The notes beneath the pieces were generated by a model, which made no database searches, had not been told where the DNA came from, and saw nothing but the letters and a program-made list of their open reading frames with translations. Source: Halobacteriales archaeon (GTDB lineage Archaea > Halobacteriota > Halobacteria > Halobacteriales > SKNY01). From it: a stretch of DNA of 50,390 nucleotides. A program made the translations under genes and the position numbers. Positions 25,738 to 34,567 of the stretch are shown piece after piece (position 1 is the stretch's first letter; every line of letters begins with the position of its first letter). Where the stretch lies: the NCBI GenBank assembly GCA_007118975.1, contig SKQO01000047.1, forward strand, positions 1 to 50,390. The letters are read 5' to 3'.

Positions 25738-26808
25738 ATGGGAGTTACAGACGAACGGATCGTCGATTGCGACATCCACCCACAGTTGTTGGGTGATGTA
25801 ACGCTCGAGGAGTACCTTCCGGAAGAAGTTCGCGAGCTTGCGGGTGTGAGAACCCCGGGGTCGCTTTGGTCGAACCCCCATGGTCTTCTTCGTCGGGACG
25901 CCAAACCCCGCGAGGACCAAAGCGCATACGAACAGCTGTGTGAGCAACACTTCGACGAATTCGGCATTACCTATGGCATCTTCAATCGCGGTCCCATGGC
26001 ACTCGGGGTCTCACCCAACGAGAGCCATGCCGTGGCGCTCGCGCGGGCACACAACGACGAGCTCATCGATCGCTGGCTCGATCGAGATGATCGCTTTCTG
26101 GGATCAATGCTCGTTGCGCCACAAATGCCACAGCAAGCCGCGGCAGAGATCCGACGCGTCGGTGATCATCCTCGCATCATCCAGGTACTCATCTCGAGCG
26201 CGAGCGGACTCAACCAACCCTACGGGCGACGACTGTACTGGCCGATGTACGAGGCGGCCGAGGAGACGGGCCTCACGATCGCCATTCACCCCGGAACAGA
26301 AGGAAGAGGAACCGCATATCCACCAACAGGGGCCGGATATCCCAGCCGATATATCGAATGGCACACCGTCCTGCCGGCCAATTATATCGGCCACGTTGCG
26401 AGCCTCATCACGGAAGGAGTGTTCGTAGAATACCCTGATCTCAGCTTTGTATGTATTGAGGGCGGACTGGCGTGGGTACCTCACCTCATGTGGCGGCTCG
26501 ACAAAAACTGGCGATCCCTCCGAGTGCAGACGCCGTGGCTCGATCGACCGCCGAGTGAATACATACGCGAACACCTCCGGTTCACGACGCAACCGATCGA
26601 GGAGCCAACCGATCCGAAACACCTCCGGCAGGTTCTCGAGATGATGCACGCGGAGGAGACTGTGATGTTTTCCTCGGACTTCCCGCACTGGGACAACGAC
26701 TCTCCGGCGTTCGGGCTTCCGCCGATGGATGATGAGCTGCGCCGGGCTATCATGTATGAGAATGCCCAAGAACTGTACGGCCTCCCAGATTCCCCCGGGG
26801 CATTGTGA
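25738..26808 (+). CDS. Amidohydrolase_2 family metal-dependent hydrolase/decarboxylase
   Basis: A 356-residue TIM-barrel amidohydrolase. Metal-binding D12-x-H14 (VDCDIHP), a later histidine in IAIHPGTEG, EGGLAWVPHLMWRLD, and the terminal aspartate in MFSSDFPHWDND are the marks of the ACMSD/gamma-resorcylate-decarboxylase branch of Amidohydro_2. Relatives decarboxylate or hydrolyse aromatic or lactone substrates; L-fuconolactonases belong to a shorter branch. The stop overlaps the start of the Rieske gene (TGATG), so the two are translationally coupled, a pairing seen in some ring-compound degradation clusters. An 11-bp inverted repeat immediately upstream suggests dedicated control. The substrate is unknown. 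Confidence 0.87.
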   Translation: MGVTDERIVDCDIHPQLLGDVTLEEYLPEEVRELAGVRTPGSLWSNPHGLLRRDAKPREDQSAYEQLCEQHFDEFGITYGIFNRGPMALGVSPNESHAVALARAHNDELIDRWLDRDDRFLGSMLVAPQMPQQAAAEIRRVGDHPRIIQVLISSASGLNQPYGRRLYWPMYEAAEETGLTIAIHPGTEGRGTAYPPTGAGYPSRYIEWHTVLPANYIGHVASLITEGVFVEYPDLSFVCIEGGLAWVPHLMWRLDKNWRSLRVQTPWLDRPPSEYIREHLRFTTQPIEEPTDPKHLRQVLEMMHAEETVMFSSDFPHWDNDSPAFGLPPMDDELRRAIMYENAQELYGLPDSPGAL

Positions 26809-27239
26809 TGACTGATGAACGACCTCATCCTGTCTGTCCCGCGGCCTCCCTGCCACCCGGGGAGCGTCGGATCATCGAGATCGAGGGTCGATCGATCGGC
26901 GTGTTTAATGTCGACGGCGAGTTCTATGCGGTGGCAAACGTGTGCCCGCACCAACGGGCCCCCCTCTGCACTGGCGACCTGACGGGAACGACTCGCGCCT
27001 CGGGAGTCGACAACATTGAATGGCATCGTGACGGCGAAGTGCTGGCCTGTCCGTGGCACGGCTGGGAGTTCGACGTCACGACCGGTGAGACGGTCTTCAA
27101 TCCACACCGCTGGTCGGCAACGACGTATCAGACTGATGTCCTCGCCAATCCCGAGGCGGTCGAGCGTGGCGAGGAGGATCCCGCTATCCAGATGCACCGC
27201 GTAGATGTCGACGACGGGATCGTCGTCGTGTACGTCTGA
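26808..27239 (+). CDS. Rieske [2Fe-2S] ferredoxin-like protein
   Basis: A 143-residue protein from the ATG at 26808, which overlaps the amidohydrolase stop by one base. A Rieske centre is clear: C46-P-H48 and C81-PW-H84 (ANVCPHQRAPLC … LACPWHGWEFDVTTGE). An insertion of about 35 residues separates the two halves (GTTRASGVDNIEWHRDGEV), as in several haloarchaeal and ring-hydroxylase-associated Rieske proteins. It has no catalytic oxygenase domain, so it should be an electron carrier or redox partner rather than an oxygenase. The coupling implies it works with, or is regulated like, the amidohydrolase. Confidence 0.9.
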   Translation: MTDERPHPVCPAASLPPGERRIIEIEGRSIGVFNVDGEFYAVANVCPHQRAPLCTGDLTGTTRASGVDNIEWHRDGEVLACPWHGWEFDVTTGETVFNPHRWSATTYQTDVLANPEAVERGEEDPAIQMHRVDVDDGIVVVYV

Positions 27240-27258
27240 GGCCGGCACGATTGGAAGA

Positions 27259-28500
27259 TCACTCGTACAACAACCGTCCTTCGACGGAACTCGCCCATCC
27301 CGATGGTTCGAGCCACGTATCAAGTCGGGTGCAAAAGCGTCCAGGTTGGTCCTCGAGGAGCGGGCGTACGTCTCGGCTCCCAATCAATCGCTCGAAATGG
27401 TCGTTGCCCGATGGATTCGCCGCTGTCGGATACGGGCGCCACGCGAAGTGCTCCGGATGCAAGTGGATGACTGCGAGCAGGAGCACCAGGCCGGTTCTCA
27501 CCGGCCGAAACTCGTGTGCGTCGTCCACGGAGAGACGGATCCCGCGGCAGCGGGTTCCCGCGTGAGGGGGGATAGAAGGGGTGAAAGCCATTGGATGGAA
27601 CGATACCCCCTGAAGCGGCGGCAGTTCGATCCCGTCCGCCTGGGTGGTGACTTTTCCCGTCACTTCAGATCCGAATGCACTGCCATGTAGTGCAGATGTG
27701 ACTCCATCGGGTTCGAACCAGGGTGCCCCGATGAGCTGGAAGGGAGTCTCCGTTCCACGACCGACACTGACGTTTGTCCCCTCGAATAAGCATGTGCCGG
27801 GATAGATCCTGCTGGTCTCGTAGCTGGGCATCGAGGGCGAGAGCGGCACGAACGACAGACCCGTCTCCGGCCAGTGCTCGGAGCGGCGCCATCCTTTCGC
27901 CTGTATGACCCGCAGGTCCACCGTCAGGCCCCACTCCTGGGTCAACCACAGGGCGAACTCGCCCATCGTCAGATTGTACGTGATCGGGATGGGGGCTCGT
28001 CCGAGAAAACCACTGATTTGCGTGACGTTAAGGATTGGCCCTTCAACTGTCGACATCTCCGCACCGGCCGGCGGGAAACGGTCGAGCACCACCACCGGCA
28101 CATTCGTTTCAGCGCACACCTCGAGCACGTGTGAGAGCGTCCACGCGTAGGTATAGAATCGGACGTCGAGGTGGGGCAGGTCGAAAAGGATCCCATCGAG
28201 AGATCGGAGTTGCTCGCCGGGTGGTTGCTGGCGTGCTCCGTACAGGCTGGTTAGCGGACGGCCTGTCGCCGGATCCCGTCCGTCGGGTACAGCCTTGCCG
28301 TCCACTTCGGCCGCGGTAATCCCGTGTTCGGGGGAAAAAACGCGCTCGATCTGTACCCCGGCATCGAGTAGCGCGTTGCGGGTTCGGCGACCTGGATCGT
28401 GTGCGAGTCGGGCAGCGTCGTTCGTAACGATCCCCCACCGGCGGTTTACGATCGTTGGGCCGATGTCGGCCAGCAGCTCATCGACACCGAACGATACCAT
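27259..28500 (-). CDS. DUF1343 (NamZ/GH171)-like protein, divergent copy B
   Basis: A protein of 413 residues from the ATG at 28500 (MVSFGVDELLADIG); an upstream ATG at 28545 adds only non-conserved residues. The DUF1343 fold and the proposed catalytic glutamate E58 in VFSPEHG are kept, as are RFYTYAWTL, ITYNLTMGEF and YPGTCLFEGTN. Compared with copy A, three otherwise conserved sites differ: DLQGVG is DLPHLD, PSPN is LSPS, and SEGRGT is SVGRGT. There is also an insert after ALHGSAFGS. The changes suggest a different glycan or loss of activity. It is convergent with the Rieske gene, 19 bases away, and is 8.7 kb from copy A across the transporter operon. Confidence 0.84.
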   Translation of the reverse strand: MVSFGVDELLADIGPTIVNRRWGIVTNDAARLAHDPGRRTRNALLDAGVQIERVFSPEHGITAAEVDGKAVPDGRDPATGRPLTSLYGARQQPPGEQLRSLDGILFDLPHLDVRFYTYAWTLSHVLEVCAETNVPVVVLDRFPPAGAEMSTVEGPILNVTQISGFLGRAPIPITYNLTMGEFALWLTQEWGLTVDLRVIQAKGWRRSEHWPETGLSFVPLSPSMPSYETSRIYPGTCLFEGTNVSVGRGTETPFQLIGAPWFEPDGVTSALHGSAFGSEVTGKVTTQADGIELPPLQGVSFHPMAFTPSIPPHAGTRCRGIRLSVDDAHEFRPVRTGLVLLLAVIHLHPEHFAWRPYPTAANPSGNDHFERLIGSRDVRPLLEDQPGRFCTRLDTWLEPSGWASSVEGRLLYE

Positions 28501-28650
28501 CCTTGCGTTGTATGCGCCGGGGACCCTCTTTACGGTTCTCAGCACTCCGGAACCGGACCAAAGTATATGGTTTCACACAATCGCGTTCTCGCCAGTATCG
28601 GGGTAACAGACGACTTCATCCTGGTATTCGTCTGATGCGGAGAAGCCCGT

Positions 28651-28830
28651 GTGCGAGCACCGATGAAGATCGAATCTACGGACGCCAGCCACGACCGGGC
28701 CCGAGAAGACATCAGGACCATTGCCGAGCTGGGATTCAACGCGCTCCGGGTGTGGGTTGATTGGGCATCGAGCGAGCCACGACCGGACGAGTACCGGCCG
28801 GATCGTCCGTCCCCCTTTTTCGAACTCACG
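28651..28830 (+). pseudogene. Fragment of a TIM-barrel glycoside hydrolase (GH42-like)
   Basis: The frame from 28651 carries SHDRAREDIRTIAELGFNAL followed by RVWVDWASSEPRPDEYRPDR, the first helix and second strand of clan GH-A barrels such as GH42 beta-galactosidases (EDi..ikelGfN.vRv..dWa..EP..GeYdfd). After about residue 58 the frame no longer resembles the family and no active-site glutamate region is found downstream. The start of the barrel is present, the rest is lost. It lies 150 bases from the divergent NamZ-like copy B. The family assignment rests on one block only. Confidence 0.45.
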
Positions 28831-29338
28831 AGTGAATCAGCGTACCGAACTCGGCTATCGGAGCCAACGTTTATCCAGCACCTCGACGAGTTACTCTGTA
28901 CGAGGACCGTCGAACGGTGGTGCGATCGTGAAAACGCCTGGCAGAGACGATCAGACGGGTCGCGACGCAAGGAGCGGGGGTATGCGGATTTCTCTGCGTC
29001 GTTCCGGGCGGCCAGTCGAAGATCGACCTGCCGACCACCAGATGATTCCTATCGTCCTGTACGTCGATCCGGAAAGTTGGGGGCAGGAAATCGCCACAAT
29101 GACGTTGCCGATCACCGCCGATACAACCGCGCTCTCGGAGAACCCCTGGCGGACAGGTTTTGTCCGGCACGGGGATTCGAACCGATCGGTACCCGCGAAT
29201 TTCAGGTCGCATCCACCGGGTACGAAACCACGCTGTATCGAAAGTCCGTACCTGGACCAGCAACCGAGTAGTACACGAGATTACCATCACTGCAATTGCA
29301 CACTCAAATCGCCGCTCCACGACGATAATTCGACTGTG
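28831..29338. other. Non-coding or decayed interval
   Basis: No continuous gene is recognised between the glycosidase fragment and the UspA gene. A short stretch at 29162-29183 resembles the T-arm of a tRNA on the minus strand but the stem does not pair. Confidence 0.4.
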
Positions 29339-30211
29339 TCAGGCGTCTTCAGCGCCCGCTTTCGCCGTTAAGACGGGCATCGAGGCCATCCGGACGACCT
29401 TCTCCGCTACGCTGCCCACGAGGTACCGGTCGATCCCCGAACGACCGTGCGTGCCGATGGCGATGAGTTCGATATCGTGATCCTGGGCATAATCGACGAT
29501 CGCCCGCGCGGGACGACCCGCGACAACTCGCCGTTCTATCGATGAGACGCCCGCTTCTTTGGCCCGTTTGACCACCTCGTCGACCGCGCGCTCTCCTTGT
29601 CGCTCGTATTCGACGTACAGCGAACCCGCAGCTACGTCACCGGCGAGTTTCGAGACGTCGACGGCATGGATCACATGAAGCGTTGCGTCCAGCCGATCGG
29701 CCAGCTGGATCGCCTGATTTGCCGCCGCGAGCGCGCCCGCGCTCCCATCCGTGGGTATCAGGATTCGTTCCAGGGGCGACATCAACATCTCGGTCGTCAC
29801 AGTAAGTACTGGGATCGATGCTGCTCTGATTGTTCGTTCCGCAACGCTTCCGAGTAGGATGCGCCGCACGCCAGTTCGTCCGTGAGAACCTTGGACGATC
29901 AAGCTCGCACCGATCTCCGAAGCGTGAGAGACGATGGCCTCGTGCACGCCATCTTCGGGATCCAGGAGATTGGTCTGCACCGAGACCCCGAGTTCTCGGC
30001 CCTCGCGCTCGATCGATCCCACTGCCCGTGCGCCGTGGTCGTTCTCTCGAGTGGCCGCCTCCTCGGAGACCGAATCGGGTACATCCGACAGATCGAGGAC
30101 ATACACGACGTGGACGGTCGCACCAAACGTCGCTGCCAGGGATAATCCGGTCGCAGCGGCTCGCCCGGCACACTCGCTGCCGTCGGTCGCGATCAGAATG
30201 GTGTCGTACAT
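29339..30211 (-). CDS. Universal stress protein, tandem UspA domains
   Basis: A protein of 290 residues from the ATG at 30211 (MYDTILIATDGSE). Two UspA domains are arranged head to tail. Domain one ends in QGSHGRTGVRRILLGSVAER, domain two starts at LERILIPTDGSAGA and ends in GTHGRSGIDRYLVGSVAEKV; both keep the G-2x-G-9x-G(S) ATP-binding motif. Such proteins modulate stress survival, usually by binding ATP, and haloarchaea have many. It is divergent from the aminotransferase gene with 150 bases between. Confidence 0.94.
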   Translation of the reverse strand: MYDTILIATDGSECAGRAAATGLSLAATFGATVHVVYVLDLSDVPDSVSEEAATRENDHGARAVGSIEREGRELGVSVQTNLLDPEDGVHEAIVSHASEIGASLIVQGSHGRTGVRRILLGSVAERTIRAASIPVLTVTTEMLMSPLERILIPTDGSAGALAAANQAIQLADRLDATLHVIHAVDVSKLAGDVAAGSLYVEYERQGERAVDEVVKRAKEAGVSSIERRVVAGRPARAIVDYAQDHDIELIAIGTHGRSGIDRYLVGSVAEKVVRMASMPVLTAKAGAEDA

Positions 30212-30365
30212 ATTCACTATTTCTCACCGGGGTAAACGCGATGGTAAACCTACCGGACGCAAGGCATGGGGCGTTTCTGTATCGTTATGTGGGTGACGCC
30301 GGAAGGTCCACTATGAACGCCAGAAACCGATCGTCCTCGCACACCATCTCACGACGGGCGCGACA

Positions 30366-31481
30366 ATGAAGGCCCTTGACCTCCGAGCGAAAATTCCTGC
30401 GCTCCAGGACGGACTCTACCTTAATTTCGGGGCTCATGGTCCGAGCCCGCGGCCCGTGGTCGAAGCCGCCGAATCGTTCCTTCGCACGCACGACTACGAG
30501 GTACCGATCGCAGGGGACCCGTACGAGGCCGCCTACGACACCTTCGACAGGGCTCGAGAAACGGTTGCCGAGCACATCGGCTGTTCGCCAGATGCGGTCG
30601 CACTAACGGAAAGTACTACCAATGGGCTCAATGCGATCGCCGGCGCGATCTCCTGGCAACCGGGTGATGTGGTCGTCCATACGGACCTGGAACATCCCGC
30701 CGGTATCCTCCCGTGGCAACGTCTCGAAGCAGCGGGAGTCGAGCGACGCGTCGTCGAGACGAGGGCCGGTCGGCTCGATCCGTCACAATTCGCAGATGTG
30801 ATCTCCGACGCGAAGCTGGCCTGTTTTAGCGCCCTCACCTGGACCCACGGCACACGGTTGCCGGTGGAGGAATTGGTCGAGATTACCCACGAGGCAGGCG
30901 CGTACGCGTTGGTGGATGCCGTCCAGTTACCGGGACAGACGTCCGTTGATGTCACGGAGTGGGGCGCAGACGCTGTCGCCGCGTCCGGGCAAAAATGGCT
31001 GCTCGGCCTCTGGGGTGGCGGCTTTCTCTATGTGGATCCATCGCGTATCGATGAGTTCGAGCCGGGGACGGTTGGCTATCGAAGCGTCACCTCGGCACCC
31101 GGTAAACCGATGCAGTTTCACCGAGACGCAAGGCGATTCGAAGTCGCATCGACCAATCCAGCGCCACACCACGCACTCGCCAGGGCAATCGAGGAGATCG
31201 AAGCGGTGGGCATCGACGATATCGAATCGCGAATCGTCAGCCTGGTCGAGCGCCTCCGCGACGGCATCCCACGGGAGCAGTATCTGAGTCCCAACGACCC
31301 AGAATCGGGACTGGTCACGCTCGACGCAGACGATCCCGCAGCCACCGTGAAACGGTGTCGAAAGGAGGGTATCGTGATCCGAGAGCTCCCTTATCCAGAC
31401 GCGGTTCGACTCTCGATCCACGCCGTGAATACGACCGAGGAAATCGATCGAGTAATCGATATACTCAATCAAGAGTGGTGA
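30366..31481 (+). CDS. Class V PLP-dependent aminotransferase/epimerase-like protein
   Basis: A 371-residue fold-type I PLP enzyme. TESTTNGLNAIAG binds the cofactor phosphate; D184 and Q187 in VDAVQLPGQ contact the pyridine ring, and K210 in SGQKWLLGLWGGGF is the Schiff-base lysine. H110 in TDLEHPAGILPW stacks on the ring, as in the NifS/isopenicillin-N-epimerase branch. There is no obvious active-site cysteine loop for desulfuration, so an aminotransferase, epimerase or lyase acting on an amino acid is more likely. It stands alone; amino acids freed by the peptide importer and peptidase are plausible substrates, by inference. Confidence 0.9.
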   Translation: MKALDLRAKIPALQDGLYLNFGAHGPSPRPVVEAAESFLRTHDYEVPIAGDPYEAAYDTFDRARETVAEHIGCSPDAVALTESTTNGLNAIAGAISWQPGDVVVHTDLEHPAGILPWQRLEAAGVERRVVETRAGRLDPSQFADVISDAKLACFSALTWTHGTRLPVEELVEITHEAGAYALVDAVQLPGQTSVDVTEWGADAVAASGQKWLLGLWGGGFLYVDPSRIDEFEPGTVGYRSVTSAPGKPMQFHRDARRFEVASTNPAPHHALARAIEEIEAVGIDDIESRIVSLVERLRDGIPREQYLSPNDPESGLVTLDADDPAATVKRCRKEGIVIRELPYPDAVRLSIHAVNTTEEIDRVIDILNQEW

Positions 31482-31505
31482 CACCGCGACAGCATCAATG
31501 CGGCT

Positions 31506-32204
31506 TCACGTCCAGCATCGACGACGACTCCGGCTTGCCACGACGTCTACACCACGGCTGTAGAAATAGACCGGCGGACCGTTGACCCCGGCAAACCCCA
31601 TCGCTGAAAGCAGCGTGTTTGTCTCGACAGTTGCTTGTGATCGCTGTACCGCCCACGGATCGTGGTCGACGACCGTTTCGCGGAGACGGTGCTGCGGATC
31701 TTCCGTAAAGAGACGGTACCGCTCGAAGAGAAACCGTGGCAAGCCTCGCTCCCGAGCGAAGAATTCATCTCCGAGGGGTTCGTAAACGGCTCGGTATGCT
31801 GCCGGGCGCGCACCGGGATGTCGGCGGCGACTCTCGAACGCAACGCGCCCATCCGTTTCCCGGAGCGAGATACTCGCGTAAAAGTAGGGCAAATGGTGGA
31901 ACAATCGTGCACCGATCACGCTGAGGAGCCCATCGGCATCGAGACTGAAGAAGTAGACCCCCGGTTCACCGTCATGCTCGACGTACGTACGGAGGTTGAG
32001 TTCCGGCAGCTCGATGCCGAAAACACCCGGTAGTGGATACGGTCGGACGTGAACGTTCGTGAACGGAACGATGGAAAGCCAGGCGTGACCGTCGAAGGTA
32101 TCTACGTTCAGACAAGCAGGTAGTTTGCGTTCGACGAGATTCGGATCGACTCGGTAATTCTCGAAGAGCAGGTGGCGCCACCCCATCGCCAGCGGAACAG
32201 CCAT
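31506..32204 (-). CDS. DUF2071 (YqjF-like) protein
   Basis: A 232-residue protein with the DUF2071 pattern: WRHLLFENYRVDPNLVERKL, DGHAWLSIVPFTNVHVRP, ELNLRTYVEHDGEPGVYFF, and later LRETDGRVAF and LTEDPQHRL-type blocks (RLFTEDPQHRLRETVVDHDP). The fold is related to acetoacetate decarboxylase-like beta barrels; no activity is established. It is convergent with the aminotransferase gene (25-base gap). Confidence 0.85.
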   Translation of the reverse strand: MAVPLAMGWRHLLFENYRVDPNLVERKLPACLNVDTFDGHAWLSIVPFTNVHVRPYPLPGVFGIELPELNLRTYVEHDGEPGVYFFSLDADGLLSVIGARLFHHLPYFYASISLRETDGRVAFESRRRHPGARPAAYRAVYEPLGDEFFARERGLPRFLFERYRLFTEDPQHRLRETVVDHDPWAVQRSQATVETNTLLSAMGFAGVNGPPVYFYSRGVDVVASRSRRRCWT

Positions 32205-32528
32205 CCATTCGAACGTGTTTACGACTCCCTATTGCTCTTCCGACGGCTCCGGTTCGATCGATGCACCGGGGCGGTGTAACGGGTCCCGCCGGTCCGGAAC
32301 GGCGGATAACGGCTCCGTTATCCCGCAGGACGCCACCCCCGTGCTTCCCTGGGTTCCCGAATCACTCCGGGGGAACTGGGTTACTTCTGCATCGGTTTAC
32401 CTGGCAGCGTTGACGAACGGAGTCGCGTGATCACCGCGATCAGATTGGTCGTTACGCGTGGCGCCTCACTGAGTCAGCTCAGGTTACGAATCAGGATCTG
32501 GCCGCACCTCTGGCGTGTCAGCTACTAG
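32205..32528. other. Gene-free interval
   Basis: No gene or repeat was recognised in these 324 bases upstream of the DUF2071 gene. Confidence 0.4.
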
Positions 32529-32816
32529 TCACCGCTCAGGCCGGGCGCAACGTGATAGCCATGAGTCGATTCGTGCGAGCACGATCAGCCCGGCAGCGAC
32601 CGTGATGATCGGTATGCCGACGACGACGGCCACCCCGGCGATCAGGGTGAGGACCGCGAGCGTCAGCGGGGGATTGGCGAGTGCGGCCACGGCCAGGATC
32701 ATCAGACCAACCGTGTTGATCCGGGGATTGCGGGACGAGCCCGCGCCCAACGCGCCTGGTCGGGGGGATCGGCCGGTACGTTGCTGTCGGTGAAGGGCTG
32801 GCGTGGAGGGTTGCAT
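32529..32816 (-). CDS. Possible small membrane protein
   Basis: A 95-residue open frame with a basic N-terminus (RQQRTGRSPRP) and two adjacent hydrophobic helices: INTVGLMILAVAALA and LTLAVLTLIAGVAVVVGIPI followed by ITVAAGLIVLARIDSW. It resembles haloarchaeal small membrane proteins but has no known family. A start at a downstream codon nearer the first helix is possible. The antisense strand also has open frames, so confidence is modest. Confidence 0.45.
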   Translation of the reverse strand: MQPSTPALHRQQRTGRSPRPGALGAGSSRNPRINTVGLMILAVAALANPPLTLAVLTLIAGVAVVVGIPIITVAAGLIVLARIDSWLSRCARPER

Positions 32817-33335
32817 CTGCGAGCGGTGTCCATGACCGGGGCGCTATCTGCGCTGGACGTGACCCGGTGTCTCGACCACCGATGGACTCGAGAAACTCAC
32901 CTGAAACGGCTCGAGTTATCTCACAGGTCGGCCCTCGCTGGCCCGCGAGAGAGGGAAATGTTCCGGTGGCCGGACTGAACGAGCACGGTCGACGTTCGAT
33001 CCAGCCACCCACAAAAAAGGGGACGGGATCTAGCGCCAATTTCCATTGGATGCGATCGGCATCGGTAGTTCTTGCTGTTCGGGGCAGAAGCATAAAATTA
33101 CTGGGAGTTCCGGTACCACGGTACGCGATACCAACATTCAATTCACGTGGATTTCGACGCCAAACACTCTCAGTCGTCCACGAACGGGACGTTCAGGTCC
33201 AATCCATCCGGAGTGTTCGATCTGTTTCCAGAGCGTGATGTGGTGCTCCAGAATCGAAGACGTCCCGACCATCCAGTCCGGGAATGTACCGACGCAACCG
33301 GGGAAGTTAAACACGTTTCTCACGGAATAACCTAC
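32817..33335. other. Gene-free interval upstream of the FMN reductase
   Basis: No gene is recognised. Open frames here lack conserved blocks. The 3' end presumably carries the promoter of the FMN reductase gene at 33336. Confidence 0.4.
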
Positions 33336-33905
33336 ATGTCAACCCGGCCGCTCGTCGTTGCGATCTCGGGAAGTTTGCGCGACGGGAGCTACACGCGAAT
33401 GGCCCTCTCACATGCACTGACTGCAAGCGAAGAAGCCGGCGCCGAGACCAGATTGGTAGATCTTCGCGAGTGGGACCTCCCCCTTTTCGATCCGGACGAC
33501 CGCGAGCGGGGTGATGCTGTGCAACTCAAACGCCTGGTCGAGGCGGCGGATGGAGTGATTATGGGGACCCCGGTCTATCACGGCATGACCTCCTCTGCGC
33601 TCAAGAATGCCTTCGATTACCTGGGCAAAGACGAATTCGAGGACACAGTCGTTGGTCTCCTGGCGACCGCTGGCGGTGGGCCCTACGCACCGACGCTCGA
33701 ACATTTACGCACGGGCATTCGGACGGTGCATGGGTGGACCCTCCCCCACGAAGTAGGGATCCAAGGTGCGTACAATCAGTTCGAGGACGGTGAATTTGTC
33801 GATCCGGATCTCGAAGCACGAGTCCACAAGCTCGGGCGGATGGTGGCCGAACACGCGACCGGTGGTGACCAATCTCCCACGTGTCGGGTGGCTACCAGCG
33901 ATTGA
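33336..33905 (+). CDS. NADPH-dependent FMN reductase family protein
   Basis: A protein of 189 residues from the ATG at 33336 (MSTRPLVVAISGSLRDGSYT); 63 further codons are open upstream but are not conserved. The flavodoxin-like fold is shown by the FMN phosphate loop GSLRDGSYT, by GVIMGTPVYHGMTSSALKNA, and by FDYLGKDEF and LATAGGGPYAPT. Such proteins reduce FMN, quinones or chromate with NAD(P)H. No operon partner is evident; the next gene is on the opposite strand and convergent. Confidence 0.92.
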   Translation: MSTRPLVVAISGSLRDGSYTRMALSHALTASEEAGAETRLVDLREWDLPLFDPDDRERGDAVQLKRLVEAADGVIMGTPVYHGMTSSALKNAFDYLGKDEFEDTVVGLLATAGGGPYAPTLEHLRTGIRTVHGWTLPHEVGIQGAYNQFEDGEFVDPDLEARVHKLGRMVAEHATGGDQSPTCRVATSD

Positions 33906-33961
33906 TCAGAAGTGGTGGTCTCTATCGCCGAGGGGCAGGACCACGCACGAATGGGTTACTA

Positions 33962-34369
33962 TCACCCGTCGGGGTGACCGCAATCGCCCCGATCGGCATA
34001 CGCCAGTGGGACACTGACGTGCATACCCACGAAACGCCACTTGCCCTCGCTCGATAGAAGCGATCCGCTCCACCGCGTCTCGAAATCATAGCGTGTGTTC
34101 CGTTCGAGGTCTTTCCACCCCATTTCTACCATATCAGCGAACCAACCGGTGTTCCCGTTCTGGCCACAGCGGAGATCGTGGCTGGTAACCGTCCAATCTG
34201 TGGTGTTTGCGGTCTGGTCTGCGAGCCCCTCGACGACGACGTCGTACCCGACCAGCCGTTCGTTGATTCCATGTTTCACCACGGCCGGGCGATCTGCGAA
34301 ATACTCGCCGAGTGGCTCCCCCGCCCTGAGCGCCTCGTAATACTGTTCGACGCACTCTCGAACTGTCAT
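33962..34369 (-). CDS. SnoaL/NTF2-like protein
   Basis: A 135-residue small alpha+beta barrel: the N-terminal helix TVRECVEQYYEALRAGEPL, then DRPAVVKHGINERLVGYDVV, and beta strands TDWTVTSHDLRCG, GWFADMVEM, FETRWSGSLLSSEGKWRFVG. This is the SnoaL-like/DUF4440 pattern, a fold used by hydrolases, isomerases and binding proteins. No catalytic residues can be named. It is convergent with the FMN reductase and divergent from the phosphoesterase. Confidence 0.82.
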   Translation of the reverse strand: MTVRECVEQYYEALRAGEPLGEYFADRPAVVKHGINERLVGYDVVVEGLADQTANTTDWTVTSHDLRCGQNGNTGWFADMVEMGWKDLERNTRYDFETRWSGSLLSSEGKWRFVGMHVSVPLAYADRGDCGHPDG

Positions 34370-34528
34370 CCTGGCAGTAAACGATTCCGAGAACCTTGAA
34401 TCACGTGGGAAATCCCCGCGGTGGCGATCGTGCGGTCGAATCGTTCTGGCTGGTGAGGAGTGTCACGTCGAGTCTAGTGATTGTTGGGTGCGCTAGGTAA
34501 GACTTGTTCGGGGAGGGGAAAAACCATC

Positions 34529-34535
34529 TATAAAC
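34529..34535 (+). promoter_or_regulatory. Box A of the metallophosphoesterase gene
   Basis: TATAAAC lies 33-39 bases before the ATG at 34568, implying a short leader. Confidence 0.5.
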
Positions 34536-34567
34536 CTATTTACCGGCAGGGCGGTTGTCCTGTGGCG

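Noticed and set aside
29162..29183. A tRNA 3' end or attachment-site fragment on the minus strand (GGTTCGAATCCCCG)
   Set aside because: Only two of five T-stem pairs form and no upstream tRNA arms are present.
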